Source: Ifrita kowaldi (taxonomy: Eukaryota > Chordata > Aves > Passeriformes > Cinclosomatidae). Taken from it: a stretch of 64,000 nucleotides of DNA. The stretch spans positions 824,947-888,946 of the forward strand of contig VZRS01007670.1 of the NCBI GenBank assembly GCA_013398055.1, read 5' to 3'. The first letter of the stretch is position 1. Each line of letters opens with the position of its first letter. Positions 37,182 through 50,142 of the stretch are shown here, one piece after another. The position numbers were made by a program, and so were the translations under genes. The notes under the pieces are model-generated. The model saw nothing but the letters and a program-made list of their open reading frames with translations. It searched no databases and was not told where the DNA came from.

Positions 37182-37482
37182 CATAGAATACCCTGAGTTG
37201 GAAGGGACCCAGAAGGATCATCCAGGCCAGCTCCTGGTCCTGGATAGAACCATCCCCAAGAGTCACACCACGTGCCTGAGAGCATTACCCAAACGCTTCT
37301 TGAACTGTGTCAAGCTTGACACTTCCCACTCCCCTCTTCCCTGGTGAGCCCACCTGTGCCTGACCTCCCTCTGGATGAAGAAGATTTTCCTAATATCCAG
37401 CCTTAGCCTCCCCTGACACAGCATCATGCTGTTCCCTTGGGTGCTATTGCTGGTCATCAGAGAGAAGTGATCAGTGCCTGCC
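37182..37482 (-). mobile_element. CR1 LINE 3' part, minus orientation
   Basis: On the plus strand the block starts CATAGAATACCCTGAGTTGG then AAGGGACCCAGAAGGATCAT, the reverse complement of a CR1 tail. It continues with CTGAGAGCATTACCC, AACGCTTCTTGAACTGTGTC, CTCTGGATGAAGAAG, TTTTCCTAATATCCAGCC and TCCCCTGACACAGC, ending GAGAAGTGATCAGTGCCTGCC. These match a CR1 subfamily of the type whose tail gives ACTCAGGGTATTCTATG. It is 5'-truncated and contains no intact ORF. Confidence 0.88.
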
Positions 37483-40400
37483 CCAAATTTAAATCAGAAG
37501 TTGTTTGCGAGCAATGCAATAAAGCTAGACAAGTACTTTGAAATTATTTACTGTCTTTGGAAACATGTAAGAGTTTAAACCTTTCTCTTTCTGGAGTCAT
37601 TTACTGGGAAAAACATTAATCCTCTTTTGAGTGTGTTAGCCATTAAGCATTTTACTGTGTGCTCTGTAGTAATTGTCTCTCATTGCCATCTATTTGAAGT
37701 ATGACACATTAAAAACATAATTAAATATCAACTGAGTAGATTGTCTGGGTTGTCTTTTCCCCCATTCTAGGTTAGTGTCATAGCCACTGATCTGTAAAGC
37801 CAAAGTGGGAATCAGTCCATGTAATCCCATCTGCAATGGAATGCGTGTCGAGGTCTGTCTAGCCCTGTCGTCATCTGAAGGACACCTAACCTGCACTAAG
37901 AAAGATTAGATTGTCATCCACTGGTGTCCAGGCCTTCAGATAGCTATAATGAAAATGTGTAAGCAGCTGACTAAGATGTTCCAATTTCATTTTGCTGGTT
38001 TAAAATATGCTTGTAGCTCTGTATTGGCTTTATGGAAAAATTAGAAACTTTCTTCAGGTGGCCTGCATCGCCTTATTGCCAAATTAGGTGCACTAGATTT
38101 CACTCTCATTATCTTGATAATGCTGCATTCTGTTTGGAATCAAAATCTGAAAGTGGTCTCAGGTTTTTTTTCTGCAAAATGACCATGAACTGACCCTTAA
38201 TAACAAATTTTAATGTGTTAACCTTATTGACAATCATCAGTAAATAACGAAATGGTGCAAAAAGCAATTAACATAAATTAATACATAAATTTTAAACAGC
38301 AAGCTCTTAAAAAAATTCTAATCAGACACCTACTGACTCAAGATCTAATCCTGTTGCCACTGAAGACAGGTCATATATTATTTTAATTTCTTCTATCAAG
38401 CTCACTGGTTTCTTGTTCTTGTAATAGCATATATCACTGCAGTTTCTAAGTGTCACTGAGGAAATAGTAACTGCTCTAACAACTGGCCAGTAATGTAATT
38501 TTTTCTCTCTCTGTTTCTCTTAAGGTAACCTAATTTTTTTGTGTGTGTGTGGTTTAATCCCATCTCGTATCTTTCTTTTTCTCATCTTCTGTTTTAGCAT
38601 CTCTTCCATTCCTGAGTGCCACCTCCAGTGATATCTGGAGAAGTTTATATATCAATTGAGGGGGTCTTCAATTTAGGTTTATTTTAGTCTGGTCAGATAA
38701 AGTTTTGATCCTGTTGAGAAAATGCTGTACCACTTATTGTTTTTAATCTCCCCACTATAGCCCCTACAGAAAACAGTTATAAATGCAAGTCATCTTTATG
38801 AGAACAGACATACTCTATGAGATATGTCAGGCTTTAGAGATCAACAGAGATTAATTTTGAAGGTGGCTGATATGAGATGACTGTTTCAGGAGTCATCACA
38901 TTAAGCAATGTTCTGGGAGACGATGGTGGTGATTTTATTTTATTTTATTTTTATAAATAAGGAGATGCCCACATTCTGAATTTGCTTGAATTTTTTACTG
39001 TTGTGGTGCTGCTACCACAATCCAGATATTAACAAGATTCCAGGGAAATGACAAAATATGATGATCTATCACTATCAGGATGAGATAGAAAGGTGTCTTT
39101 TATTATCCACTACTGAAAAGAACTTCTAATTGTCAGTAAAGACTCATCTGGCAGTCTTCTCTGCAAGAAAATTAAGAAAACAGGTAGTAGACTTGAAATT
39201 TACAACTTTAAAGATATTCTATTTCAAATTAGATAGGATGTTACTAGTGGGCGATAACATCAGAGACATACCAAGGAAACAGCAAAGCTTAAGAGAAAGA
39301 TAGAAACAAAGAAAGCTTTCATGTAAGTTTAAGGATAATAAAACAAATAGGCTGCTCAATCACAACAAATACATAAGTTTTTTATGTACTAATTAAGACC
39401 ACTGACACCTTGAAGTGTCTTGTTTATGTACTTTGCAGTATCCACAGAACAATTTAGATTCTCACAGCTGTTGCCAAAAGTCAGTCTTAGTCCATTGCTT
39501 TAATTAATCTATGCTCATTATCTCCTTGGCAGTTTTTCTATGAACATAAAGGCAAAGGAGAAGATGTATCATTAGTAGAATTTTTCCAGCAATTTTCAGG
39601 ATACTGAGACATTAAATATTTCCAACCCTTAGTGAAGTTCTTTGATATGTATCAATAACAATGACATCTCTAAACACAATCTTCAAACAAATACTTGAAG
39701 ATCTGTGAATCTGGTGGATAACATAAAATACCATTCACACTAACTAACTTCTTCCTCATTTCTTAATAAATTAACGGGTGTTGCATAGAACATATGGCTT
39801 TATGGAAATCTAAATATTCTTCCAAGATTATGAAAAAATACCTCTTGTTATAGAAGAAATATGTAATTACAGCCACTTAGTAAGAAAAGAAAAAGTGGGA
39901 AGTGGATTCTGTTGTACAAAAATGCACAACCTACTTGATCTCCCCCTTTCTTTCCCTGTTCCTCTTTTAATGGATACTATATAGCTACAAGATAGATAAT
40001 ATGAAAGCACATGCTGCGTTTATTTTTTTAGGCTGACAATATGTTCCTTACTGGTATTCCACTGAAAAGCTAAATACATAACTTAAAATTACATTAGATT
40101 TTAATTAAAAGTAGAAAGGTAAGATATGAGGTGAAATTGCAGCCGGAATATTTAATAATCATAAACATATATATTAGGACTCCAGCGAATTAATTCTAGA
40201 TGTTGTCTTTGAAAAACAAACAAATGCACACCTGAATCTGTAAACATGTGGATATTCCCACGCACACACAGAAGTAACAAATGATCATAGATGTCTCCAA
40301 TAAACAAATAGTTCTGAAAAATACACTCAATAATATTTTAATTACCTGCCAGTTAAGAAAGGACAATCAAAGACAATAGGAGAGCACAAAGAACTGCAAA

Positions 40401-43400
40401 ACTCCAAGATGACAGAATGTAGCATATATGCTTTGCCTTTTTTCTGTTTTTGTTAAAGGGGCAAACAAGCAGCTCATTCATTTCCTATGAACAGAAAAAT
40501 GAATATGGGCTTTAAGAAATGCTAATTTTCATCAAAAATATACAACATTATGTATCTGCCACCCTTATGTCTAAACTATTTCAAATTCTTCCTTTCAGTG
40601 ATCACATGATGAATGTTTAAAAATGGACCAGAATATTATTATAATCTGGTCTATTTAAGATCTCAAATGGTCATGGCAGAAAAGCTTAATGTTTCTGTCT
40701 ACAGCATTTATTTTTGGGTTGGATTAAGTGATAGGTTGAATATCCTTGATATTCGTGATTTTAATTTACCTTTTGATCTGAAAGGACAGGTATTGAAATT
40801 TTAACAAAATCAGCCAAGAATAACTTTCAAGAGGAGATGGCAATTTATGTTACTGAGTAATGCTCTGCAAACAAAGTTAACTGGATACATAACAAGCAAT
40901 CAATATTTTTAAGAATGGGAACTACTCATATTTATCAATTTGTTCTTTACTAATAGTTATATTACTATTCTTTCTACTGTTCTTTACTATAGTTATATTA
41001 GGCCTCATAATGAAATGTGTATTAAACCTCAGTGTACAGAGCGGCCAAAGAACTATTAATTCTAAATAATGCTGCTATTTTGAATTATGCTGAAAAGATG
41101 TCACCTTAGTAAAATGACGTACACATAATTAGTAAAACAACAACAAAAAAACGAACAAAAATTATTAAGCTATGTAAGGGTTTCCAAAAACATAAAGTTT
41201 TTAAAATTATAGCAAATATGTCATCATTACATTCCTGATGCTGGACACATCAGGTTTAAGTTCACTACAAGGTCATTGGAGTGACCAAATTTTAAACTGC
41301 CACCCAAAACTTGGAAACTCCAGTGCTGGCCATGTTTTCAAAGCAGCTTGGTAGTTGATAGCTTAAAGAGTAATGCATAATTCAAATGGTCCTCCTGACT
41401 TGGTCACTGCTCACGTCTCAGATTTAATGGTTTTTGTAGTTAGAGGACATAAATATTGTTGCATCCTGTAAATATAATTTGGCGATTTGTGGAAGGTTGT
41501 AGACCTTGCACTGACCTGACTCTTCAGGGTCTCAACACTTGTCTGGGCTTGTCCTGTCATCTGGTTTCAACTCCTTGGTACAGCCAGCAGACTTCAGAGA
41601 GCAATTAATCTCAGCCTAAAGTAGACATTTACATTTGACCAGCCAATTCTTTGCTGCTTTAATTATATTATTACAGATTTCCCCCACGTACTGTAGATGT
41701 GTCCCACTGCTCCCTTTCTGATTTGGCAGCTTGCCTGTGCCAATTGTCCTTGTGACAATATAACATAGACGGTGTTGGGAGACAGAGACCATCTAAATCC
41801 TTCCTTGGCATTTCCTGATGAAAAAACACAGAGAAACTGTAGGCAGAATGAACTTATTCTGAACTCAATTTACCTAAAAAGACAATGCAGATACATGTAA
41901 AGCCAGGTCTTCTTGGCTTTTAGGCTCCTAAGGTTTGCCAGTTGAGGTAAATGTGGATATGATAATAAGAAACAGGAGCAGTTGCCTGAGCAAAGAGCTT
42001 TCATATATCGTTAAAATCATCTTTAAGATTTTCTGTATTTTTGCTATTTAGCATGCACATTTCCACACTTTTTTGTGCTCTACAAATGTTTATGCTCTGA
42101 AGACCATAAAAGAATAATTTGTAATATTTCATGTCTGTAAGTTAATTACCCAAAATGGGAGAAAAAATATAAAAGGAAGAAAATTTACAATAACTCAAAA
42201 AAGGCATAAAATATAATAACCAATATAGGGTGGATACAAATTTCACAAACATGTATTTACAAAGTTATAAAGGAATTTTACATAAACATTAATGGTGTTG
42301 GATAGACCACTAACAGTACTGCATACGCAAGTACTTGTTATGCTTGTTAATGTTGCTTATTTTATAAGGTATAATCCTGAGCTGGCTGAAAAATAAGGGA
42401 CCAGACATTAATACACAAGTCAGTTATACACATGTTCCTTATTATTAAAAAAATTAATGAACCTAACTTTAAAAAGTTAGAAAATAGATCTACCTAATAA
42501 ACCCATTAAACATTTCCAAAGGCATAATTTTAGTGAATAAGAAAGGTCTTCAGACATATAAATCTATGGGCCATGTCCTTTAATTTTTCATAGGTCCTCT
42601 GAAGTCAGTGGCATAATACTTTTCACTGAATGAAAATGCCTTTTTTAAATATTTTTGTTCTCTGTTATCATATTAGTTACTTCTTGTCTCGATATTATCT
42701 ACAATTTTTCTACTTATTTGTAATTAAGTAGAACTTAATTGTATGCAATCTGAATTTTGTTGAATTATTTGCCGTACAAAACCTTCCAAGAAGACCTGTG
42801 TTTTTAATCTATGCGATGAATTTTGGCTATGCTATTCCCATTAAAGTCAATGGGTAATGAACTACTAAAATACTTGTTTGCCACTTTGAAAATTTATGAG
42901 CAAGAAACAAAATTAAAAAGTTCAGTGGCTACAGAGAGGCTTTGTTGTTAAACTTGCTCAGTATTCAGTTGCTCGGTTTGCTGAGCTGCAACATGCATGT
43001 TTCACTGGACGCAGAAGTTTAAAATCTGCACTGCTGGTTATTTGTAAAAGCATCATCCACCAGTTCATGGGTTCTAGGATAATATGGAATGGGCCTGAAA
43101 GTACACAGCTGTTTTCAAGTTAAGAAGAAAAATAACAAGAAAGAGAATGATACACCATTAAAAGCATATTAAAAAAAAAAAATCGAGAAAAAAAGAAAAA
43201 CAGAAAAAGATCCATTCATGTTCTGGACATTGCTTTTAATCTCCAGTCAGAAAAAAATCTGAGACTACCCTTCAGCACTCCAAAGTGCTGGTATCCAAAG
43301 AATGAGAAATACAGAACAATGAAAAACAAACAAAAAAAAATAACCCAAATATACAATCTCTTTGTTTTTCTTTTTGTTTTTCCTTTTTTTTTTTCCTTGA

Positions 43401-44337
43401 AGGATATAATCACTAAACAAAACAGCATGCTTTTACTGAACACCACCTGAAGACATTGCTTGGTAAAGAAAGCACTCAGCAAAGGATGTTCTCCACTTTA
43501 TGAGTATATAAGACATGAAGACTAAAGAAAGCAAAGCCTGAACCCATTACAAGAGTCAAGTTAGAAGCATTAGGCTACAAAACACTCATACATTATTAAA
43601 TACCTCAACTGTGGCATCAGAGTACTGCTTAATTCTCCTTTTCACTGAAATAAAAAATTTATTTGTTAATCATTAAGAGGGACAATAAATCTAAGAAAAA
43701 AAAGGATTATATTCAAACATTTGTGAATACAGGAAGCTTTGAGAAAAGAAATGCCTTGCTCTTTTGGAGTAATCTCTATGGTATGCCAGTACTTCAGGGG
43801 TCTTGCTTGTGTATAGCACATACTTAGGGTCTTAATTGTGGTGCAATATATTAAAAGATATTTGGGGGCTGGATATGTAAGGAAGAAGTGTGAAGAGACA
43901 GAAGAGAGTAGGCAGGCATGTGGTAACCTGAACATTTACAGCATGAAAGAAAGATTCTGGAGTGAGTCTCAGACAATATAATTTCTTTAATCTGAGACAT
44001 TGCCATATACAAGCTCTTTTCATGATTTACATTCATGTCATGGGTTGTAGTAAATAACTTTTTGGCCACCTGTCTGTTTGGCACTCATGAGCAATGACAA
44101 CACTTCTGTTCGTGGTGTAAAAGAAAGATCACACCAGCTGAGGTGCAGTTTTTCTCCATCATCACTGGGCTAAACACCAAATATCTTGCTGCTTTATTGA
44201 CACCACACTTATTCTGCTAGTTTGCATTTTTATGTAGGTAGTTTTGTCAATACATTAGTGATGGCTTACTTAACAAAATTTGCTGAACACTGAAACCTTT
44301 TTCATTTTGGCAAGATAGCTCTAGATCCACAATTTTG
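37483..44337. other. AT-rich non-coding stretch
   Basis: No gene is recognised in nearly 7 kb. It holds a TTTTA repeat near 38935-38955, an imperfect tandem duplication at 40941-41000, and A- or T-rich runs at 43171-43210 and 43380-43395. CCATTGACTTCA-type words lie at 42600-42611 and 42837-42854. The frames present are 63-97 codons and show no domain. Confidence 0.5.
40941..41000. repeat. Imperfect 37-base tandem duplication
   Basis: TGTTCTTTACTAATAGTTAT begins at 40941 and a near-identical copy lacking one A begins at 40978. Each runs on into ATTA. Confidence 0.7.
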
Positions 44338-44680
44338 ACAGGGTCCTGAGTGCTTTCCTCTCCCTGCCCACCCGCCCTCCCCACCCCCACTTCTGGGTCC
44401 CCCACACTGTCCATGGCCCAGGACTCTTTGTCAGCCCCCCAGGGCCACCAAGCCCTGCCCCAGCAACCCTGCAGCAGGACCAGTCCACCTCCCCACAGCC
44501 CTGTCCTGCCTGATAACAGACCCCTCCAAGCCAGATCCACCTGTGGGCCTGTGGTCTGTGCCCATTCTTAGGGAGATGTCTGATGCTGGGACTGTCCTGG
44601 GTGCTCCCGGGCTGACCCGCTCCTGCTCCCCATGGTGACCAGTGGAGCATCCTGGCAATATTCACCTTGAAATTGTCCTG
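44338..44680. other. Isolated GC-rich patch with G-quadruplex motif
   Basis: About 340 bases of strongly C-rich plus-strand sequence sit in AT-rich surroundings. At 44362-44389 six C-runs of three to five bases are separated by one or two bases, so the minus strand can form a G-quadruplex. Overlapping frames of 73-135 codons on both strands are a by-product of GC content and match no known protein. It is neither CR1 nor an LTR I recognise. A retroelement remnant or a processed gene fragment remains possible. Confidence 0.55.
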
Positions 44681-44965
44681 GTTTGTCAATGGGTTATGTT
44701 GGGATATTATCCAGCAATGAACTACCACTCACAGTTTTGTTATCTTTCATTTAATCTAGGAAATTACTCCTACGAGAATCGTCCTGCGGGGGCACCTGTG
44801 ATACTGTAGAACAATCAGCCAAAATGTGTCAGTTATCAAGATGTAGTCAGAAATCTTTTTTGTTTCTCATCTACTTCTTTAAAACCCTTATGAACATGAA
44901 AGCTGTTCCAAATATACCTAGGAGGTGTGCTATTAGATAGGATCTCACTACCTGTATATCACCAT

Positions 44966-45546
44966 TACAGTTTAACCCCATCCAGCAGCCAAGCCCCACA
45001 CAGCTGCTCACTCACTCCCCCACCAACAGGATCAGGGAGAGAACCAGAAGGGCAAAAGATAGAAAACTTGTGTGATGAAAGACAGTTGAATAGGGAAAGC
45101 AGAAGTCACACACAAGCAAATCAAAACAAAGAATTAATTCACTGCTTTCTGTGGGCAGGCAGGTGTTCAGCCATCTGCAAGAGAGCAGGGCCCCATCACC
45201 CGCAATGGTGACTTGGGAAGACAAATATGTAGCTCCAAATCTTGTCCTTGCTTCTTCTCCCCTCACACTTTATAGACAAGCATGATGTCATATAGTCTGG
45301 AATATCCCTTTGGTCAGTTGGAGTTAGCTGTCCTGGCCATGCCTCCCCGCAACTTTCCATGCAGCCCCAGACTCCTCACCAGTGTGGGAGTACTAAAAGC
45401 AGGAAAGACCTTGCCTCTGTATAAAAAGGCTCACCCATAACAAAAACATCTCCGTTATCAACCCTGTGTTCAGCACAAATCCAAAACACAGCCCCGTATC
45501 AGCCACTGTGAAGAAAATTAACACTACCCCAAACAAAGCCAGCACA
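44966..45546 (-). mobile_element. ERVL-family solo LTR, minus orientation
   Basis: Read on the plus strand it opens TACAGTTTAACCCCATCCAG, the reverse complement of the family's GGGTTAAACCACNACA end, and closes AAACAAAGCCAGCACA, the complement of TGTGCTGG. In between lie GCTCACTCACTCCCCCACC, GGCAGGTGTTCAGCCATCTG, GACAAGCATGATGTCATA, GGAATATCCCTTTGGTCAGT and AGCACAAATCCAAAACACAG, all landmarks of a very common avian ERVL LTR. At 581 bp it is near full length. The promoter (CTATAAAG on the minus strand near 45270) is preserved in outline. No clear 5-bp duplication survives. No internal viral genes are present. Confidence 0.88.
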
Positions 45547-47592
45547 ATCACACACAAACTCCCTTACAGAACACCTGTAGCTCTTATAGGTGCTGTAATG
45601 CATCAAAATGAACAAAAATTTTCAAGGACTGATGAGAAAGTCGAGAGGAGTTTTCAATGGCACATATTTCCAGTACTAAACGCCTCTCTCTCTGTGTCTT
45701 TCAAGCTTGCAAGCAGCTCCAAGTAAAAGGAACGTACCACATGGCGACAAGAATTCTTGTAACAGAGTGAAAACCTAAAAGTTGCCACTGCCTTGGCTTC
45801 ATTTGCTGTTTGTTCAGTGGTACCAACTTCTGTACAAACGTCAATGAACACAAATATATTGCTGTTGTTCTGCTAGTTCAGAAGAAACTGAGAGTGTTTC
45901 ACCTTCTCTGTTCTCTGTGTAAAACGTGCAGTAATCCAGGGGATGCTGTGCAGTGTACTTGCTGCAGAGCACATGGTGAAAGAGTCTGTTTCTGTATTTT
46001 AAATATCTCACAGAGACAATAAAAGAGCCTCATCTATATCTATGGGATAATGTGAATAAACTCAATAGGCAGCACTTAGTAAAAATATATCCTTGGAAAT
46101 ATAATGCAATATCCTAAAGTAATTTCATAAATGGGAGTCACCTAATACAATTATAATGTTATAAAAAGCCATTTCAGAGGCAAAAAATCTTCATGCATGA
46201 TTAAATAACAAAGTTTGTCTGAGCATACTGAGGATTCTTTAAATTGCAGCAGTCCTTTTCTTTCAGCTTCTTCTTCAGATATAAGATGAGCTTTATATAG
46301 ATTTATCTTCAGTTTTTAATTTTCTAGGCAGTGTTAACATTCTCTCTAAAGCAAGAGATGAAACAGAACTGAAAGCACTAGTGCATAAAATACTTTCCTT
46401 CTTGAAAGACAAAGAACAAAATACTTTTAAGTTTAGTGATGTAGTTTTCACCAACATAATACCTCATTATTCATGACATTTTGTCCATTACAGCATGAGA
46501 TTCCTCCAAAGATAGAAGTAATCATCCAACAGAAAAGTCTAGTTAATTATCCATTGTCTGAGAAATTGAGCTGGTGTAATGGATGAAACATCAGTTACAG
46601 CAATTGCTGGTGTCTACTGACAGAAGAAATGCATCCCTGAAATTACTGTACCAGAAACCTCAGAAATCGGAGTCTTCCTTACCTGTTTTCTCTAGATGGA
46701 TAGAAAAGCTTCTTTGCAGCAGAAAATGATATATACACACACATATAAGACATATTAAATGTCTTAAAATTATCATGGAATGTTATATAAACATTACTTT
46801 TGTGGAATGTACAAGGTATTGGCTAATTTCCTATTTTTTTATAGAGCAATTAGTGATTTTGTAAGAGCTGGGAAGGTACAAATATAAGGAACCCATTGAG
46901 AGTAGGAATATACGTTTCTAAAATTTCACTTAATTCCATTTTTTAAAAACATATACCATTGAAAATTAATTTTGTTTGTTTACTTTTTAAAGTACACAAA
47001 ATACTTTAATTTTATAATAGAGTTAGGAAAAGGCCAACATAATGTAAGTGCTTTAACACCTAAGCATGACTGCTTAGTAAGTTTTTCAGTTCTAGGCAGC
47101 TAAAAACTTTGTCAATTAAAATTAACATTTAACTAGAAGAGAAATTTAGACACTTTGGATACCACAAGGAGGAGCTTTGGCAGTTGCACTGGGGACTTCT
47201 AGGACAGCTGTAAAGAAAACCAAAGGCCTAGCAAAACAGATTAGGAAATGAAGGAAAAGATGACCATGTACACAGAAGTTAGAAATGGACAAGGAAACAA
47301 CATCTTAAGAAACGGAAAAAAGTGCCAGAGCCAGGGCATTCATGTGAAAAGATAGAAGATAAGATTAGACATCTTTTAAAAACTGATTTTGATTAAATTT
47401 GAGAAATAAGACCTGAGGAGAAAGGGAGATGTCCTACGTTAAATGTTAACAGATTCTACCATAAGAAAGTTGGGTCTTAGTTCTGCCTTCAGATAAATTA
47501 CAGTGAGAAGTGTATACAATATAGAGGCGGAATTTGGCCCTTTTCCTTTGCCATTTTAAGGTGATTGAAAATAAAGAGAGGTCAGAATAAAA
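45547..47592. other. AT-rich non-coding stretch
   Basis: No gene or element is recognised. Frames of up to 86 codons at 45.5-46.0 kb overlap the LTR edge or lack any domain. Confidence 0.5.
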
Positions 47593-47655
47593 GATGGTTG
47601 GACCAGAGGATCATTGAGGTCCCTTCCATCTGGTATTCTATGATTCTGTGACGAG
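47593..47655 (+). mobile_element. CR1 3' tail stub
   Basis: AAGATGGTTGGACCAGAGG followed by ATCATTGAGGTCCCTTCCAT and then GTATTCTATGATTCTGTGAC is the CR1 3' terminus with the family's terminal repeat. Only about 60 bases remain, consistent with strong 5' truncation. Confidence 0.75.
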
Positions 47656-50052
47656 ATAGCTGGAGGATTATAGGGAAAGTCTCTTTTCTCTGTAGTCTGT
47701 TCCTACTCTAATTCATTTTGAGCTGTGCTTCATTTGCTGTATCTGGAAAGGTTACAAACTGGCACTCTCAGAGGAGCTGTAAAGGAAAATGAGTCCTTAG
47801 GTAATAAGCAAAGAAATAGAAATAGCTGTAGTTTTCTGACAGAATGGTGACAAAGAATATTTGAACTGAATCTTTTTTTGTGTGTGTGCCTGTCTTATAA
47901 TGTATCGTGTTAGAGATCAAAACCAGCTATCAATTTTTATCAAAATGATATCTAAATAAAAACTTTTGTAACACTGGCTTAACTTGTTTGCAAGTATTAT
48001 CATCTACACAGGGAAAAAGAAAAAAGAAAAACAAATAGACAACTCCCCCTCAAATCACCTGCAAAATAGAAGTATTATATATGAAAGTGAGTTTTTTTGT
48101 TTTAAGAATGTTCAAGGCAGTTGTATTTGTGAGCTTCTGTGGGTTTAGATCTCTGCTCAGTTCACAAATTGGAGAGCACCCTTAGGAGAAACTGTCTCCT
48201 CTTGTCTGCTCTAAGACATGCATTCTGAACACTGAGAGGCAGCATGAACATTCAGCACAATGGGAATCAAGTATCAGTGTCTAGAAAAATTAAAATATGG
48301 ATTTGAATCTAAACAAAAGCTAAATATTTTACCATGTGATTTCTTAGATCATTCTAAAGGCAGTATTGTTTAGGTAAAAAATCTAAATCCTATATAATCA
48401 CCTCTGTTATCAGTTCTGTTATGGCAGAAAGTTTTTCAAGAAATATTGGGGGTTTTCAGGTTTTATTGTACTCTCACAAATTAGGAAAAATGAAGCACAT
48501 GAAGAAATGAATTGACATCTTGAGGAAATAAGGTAGCTTATGCATAGGAATATTGAAATGATAATATGACAGGTACACTGTACAGTGAACCTCCAAGGAG
48601 AGGAAAAAGAAAGAGAAATAAAAACTTCTGTGAAGATATAAGGAGGACAAGTTAGGGTAACAAGATTGTGCTTCCGGATTATTTGATATCAGCCTATTTC
48701 AACAACCCTGGTATTAACTGGGAATTCTTTGTGGCACGTTGTAGAATGGAGACAAAGTTGAAAGGTTTAGGATTTAGTAAATTATTACTTTCCTAAAATA
48801 CTGTGTTAACAGCCCTACATGGGAGAATTTTTTGCCTCGTCTAGATTGAATTTTAACAAATGAAAAAGACAACAGCGATAAATCATTGAAATAATACAAG
48901 ACCATAAATTCAGATTAGTCTGACTACACAGTCAATAACCACATTTTGCTACATTTTTACAATAGTGTCATATACAGAAATGGAACGTACACACAAAAAG
49001 TTGTAAAAATGGACTAAGAAGGCAACAGTAATGAATAGTATAAATAGTAAATTCAGGAGCCATAAGTTCTGTGATCAAAGACAGAGTAAATTTTAATATA
49101 ATAGGAGTTATTTGCTAATATTTTGAAACAAATAAAATATTGTTTTGATAGTGAAAATCTACCAATAATCCATTGATTTAAAAGGGCTGTGACATATGTA
49201 CAATTCTAAAATGCATTTGATATACATGAGTTCTTAAACCATGTAGACAATGTCATCCCTAGTTACTCTTTTCCATCTACTATGCACAATAGTAGAAGGA
49301 GGCATAAATGGATATGAACAGAAGTGATGCCAGACTGCTCTTATCTACAAAGATAAATTCACCTGTTGTGTTCCTCACACAGGTCTATACTGGTATACAC
49401 ATGCCCCACTTGCAATATAAATATCATGGTCCATGCACGTAATCTGACATTGTTAGCTGACACATAGTATTGTAAAAAAAAAAAAAAAGAAAAAGAAAAA
49501 AAAAGTTCTTACTCTGAAGTTTTAGTATTGTTTTATGATTTTGCTGAAAAGTGGTAGGGTAAAAGACAAGACTGCAGAAACTTCAGAATATTTACTGAGT
49601 CATGTTAACTAGTTACTAGTTTCCTGAAATTTAAGGCTATGATATAGAAAATTGTGGTGAATTTCACCATGTAGAAACCAGTTTAAGTGAGTAAAGAAAA
49701 AGATTGGCAACTAGATTAAAACAAAATAGGGTTTTCATTTTGGTACTCATGCTCCTACAGGGACAATTATTGCCTGGATCTCCCACAGAAGTTTTGGAGA
49801 ATTTATAACACTAAATTTTTTTTTTCCTCTCACTGCTATATCAGTCTTAATAGTAGAGCACATGAATATTGAAGTTTGCCAAGAGTATTGTAATGTGCAT
49901 TTCAACAAGAAAATAAGTTGATTTAACATTTTATTTAACTTTGTGCCTTTTTCAATGAAAAATATTCTGCGAATTTTAATATTTACAAAATGTAATACCT
50001 TCTCAAAAAGTAAAGAGAGAATCTAAGTTCATTCAACAGTGATGGTCCCCTG

Positions 50053-50142
50053 TAACAGTAGTAATGCTAGTAATAATAACAACAGCAACCACAACCCTGA
50101 TAACAACAACCCCAATAACAGCAACAGTGACAGTAGCAACAG
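50053..50142. repeat. Degenerate trinucleotide repeat (AAC/AGC/AAT)
   Basis: Runs of AACAAC, AGCAAC, AATAAC and related triplets fill about 90 bases. Confidence 0.7.
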
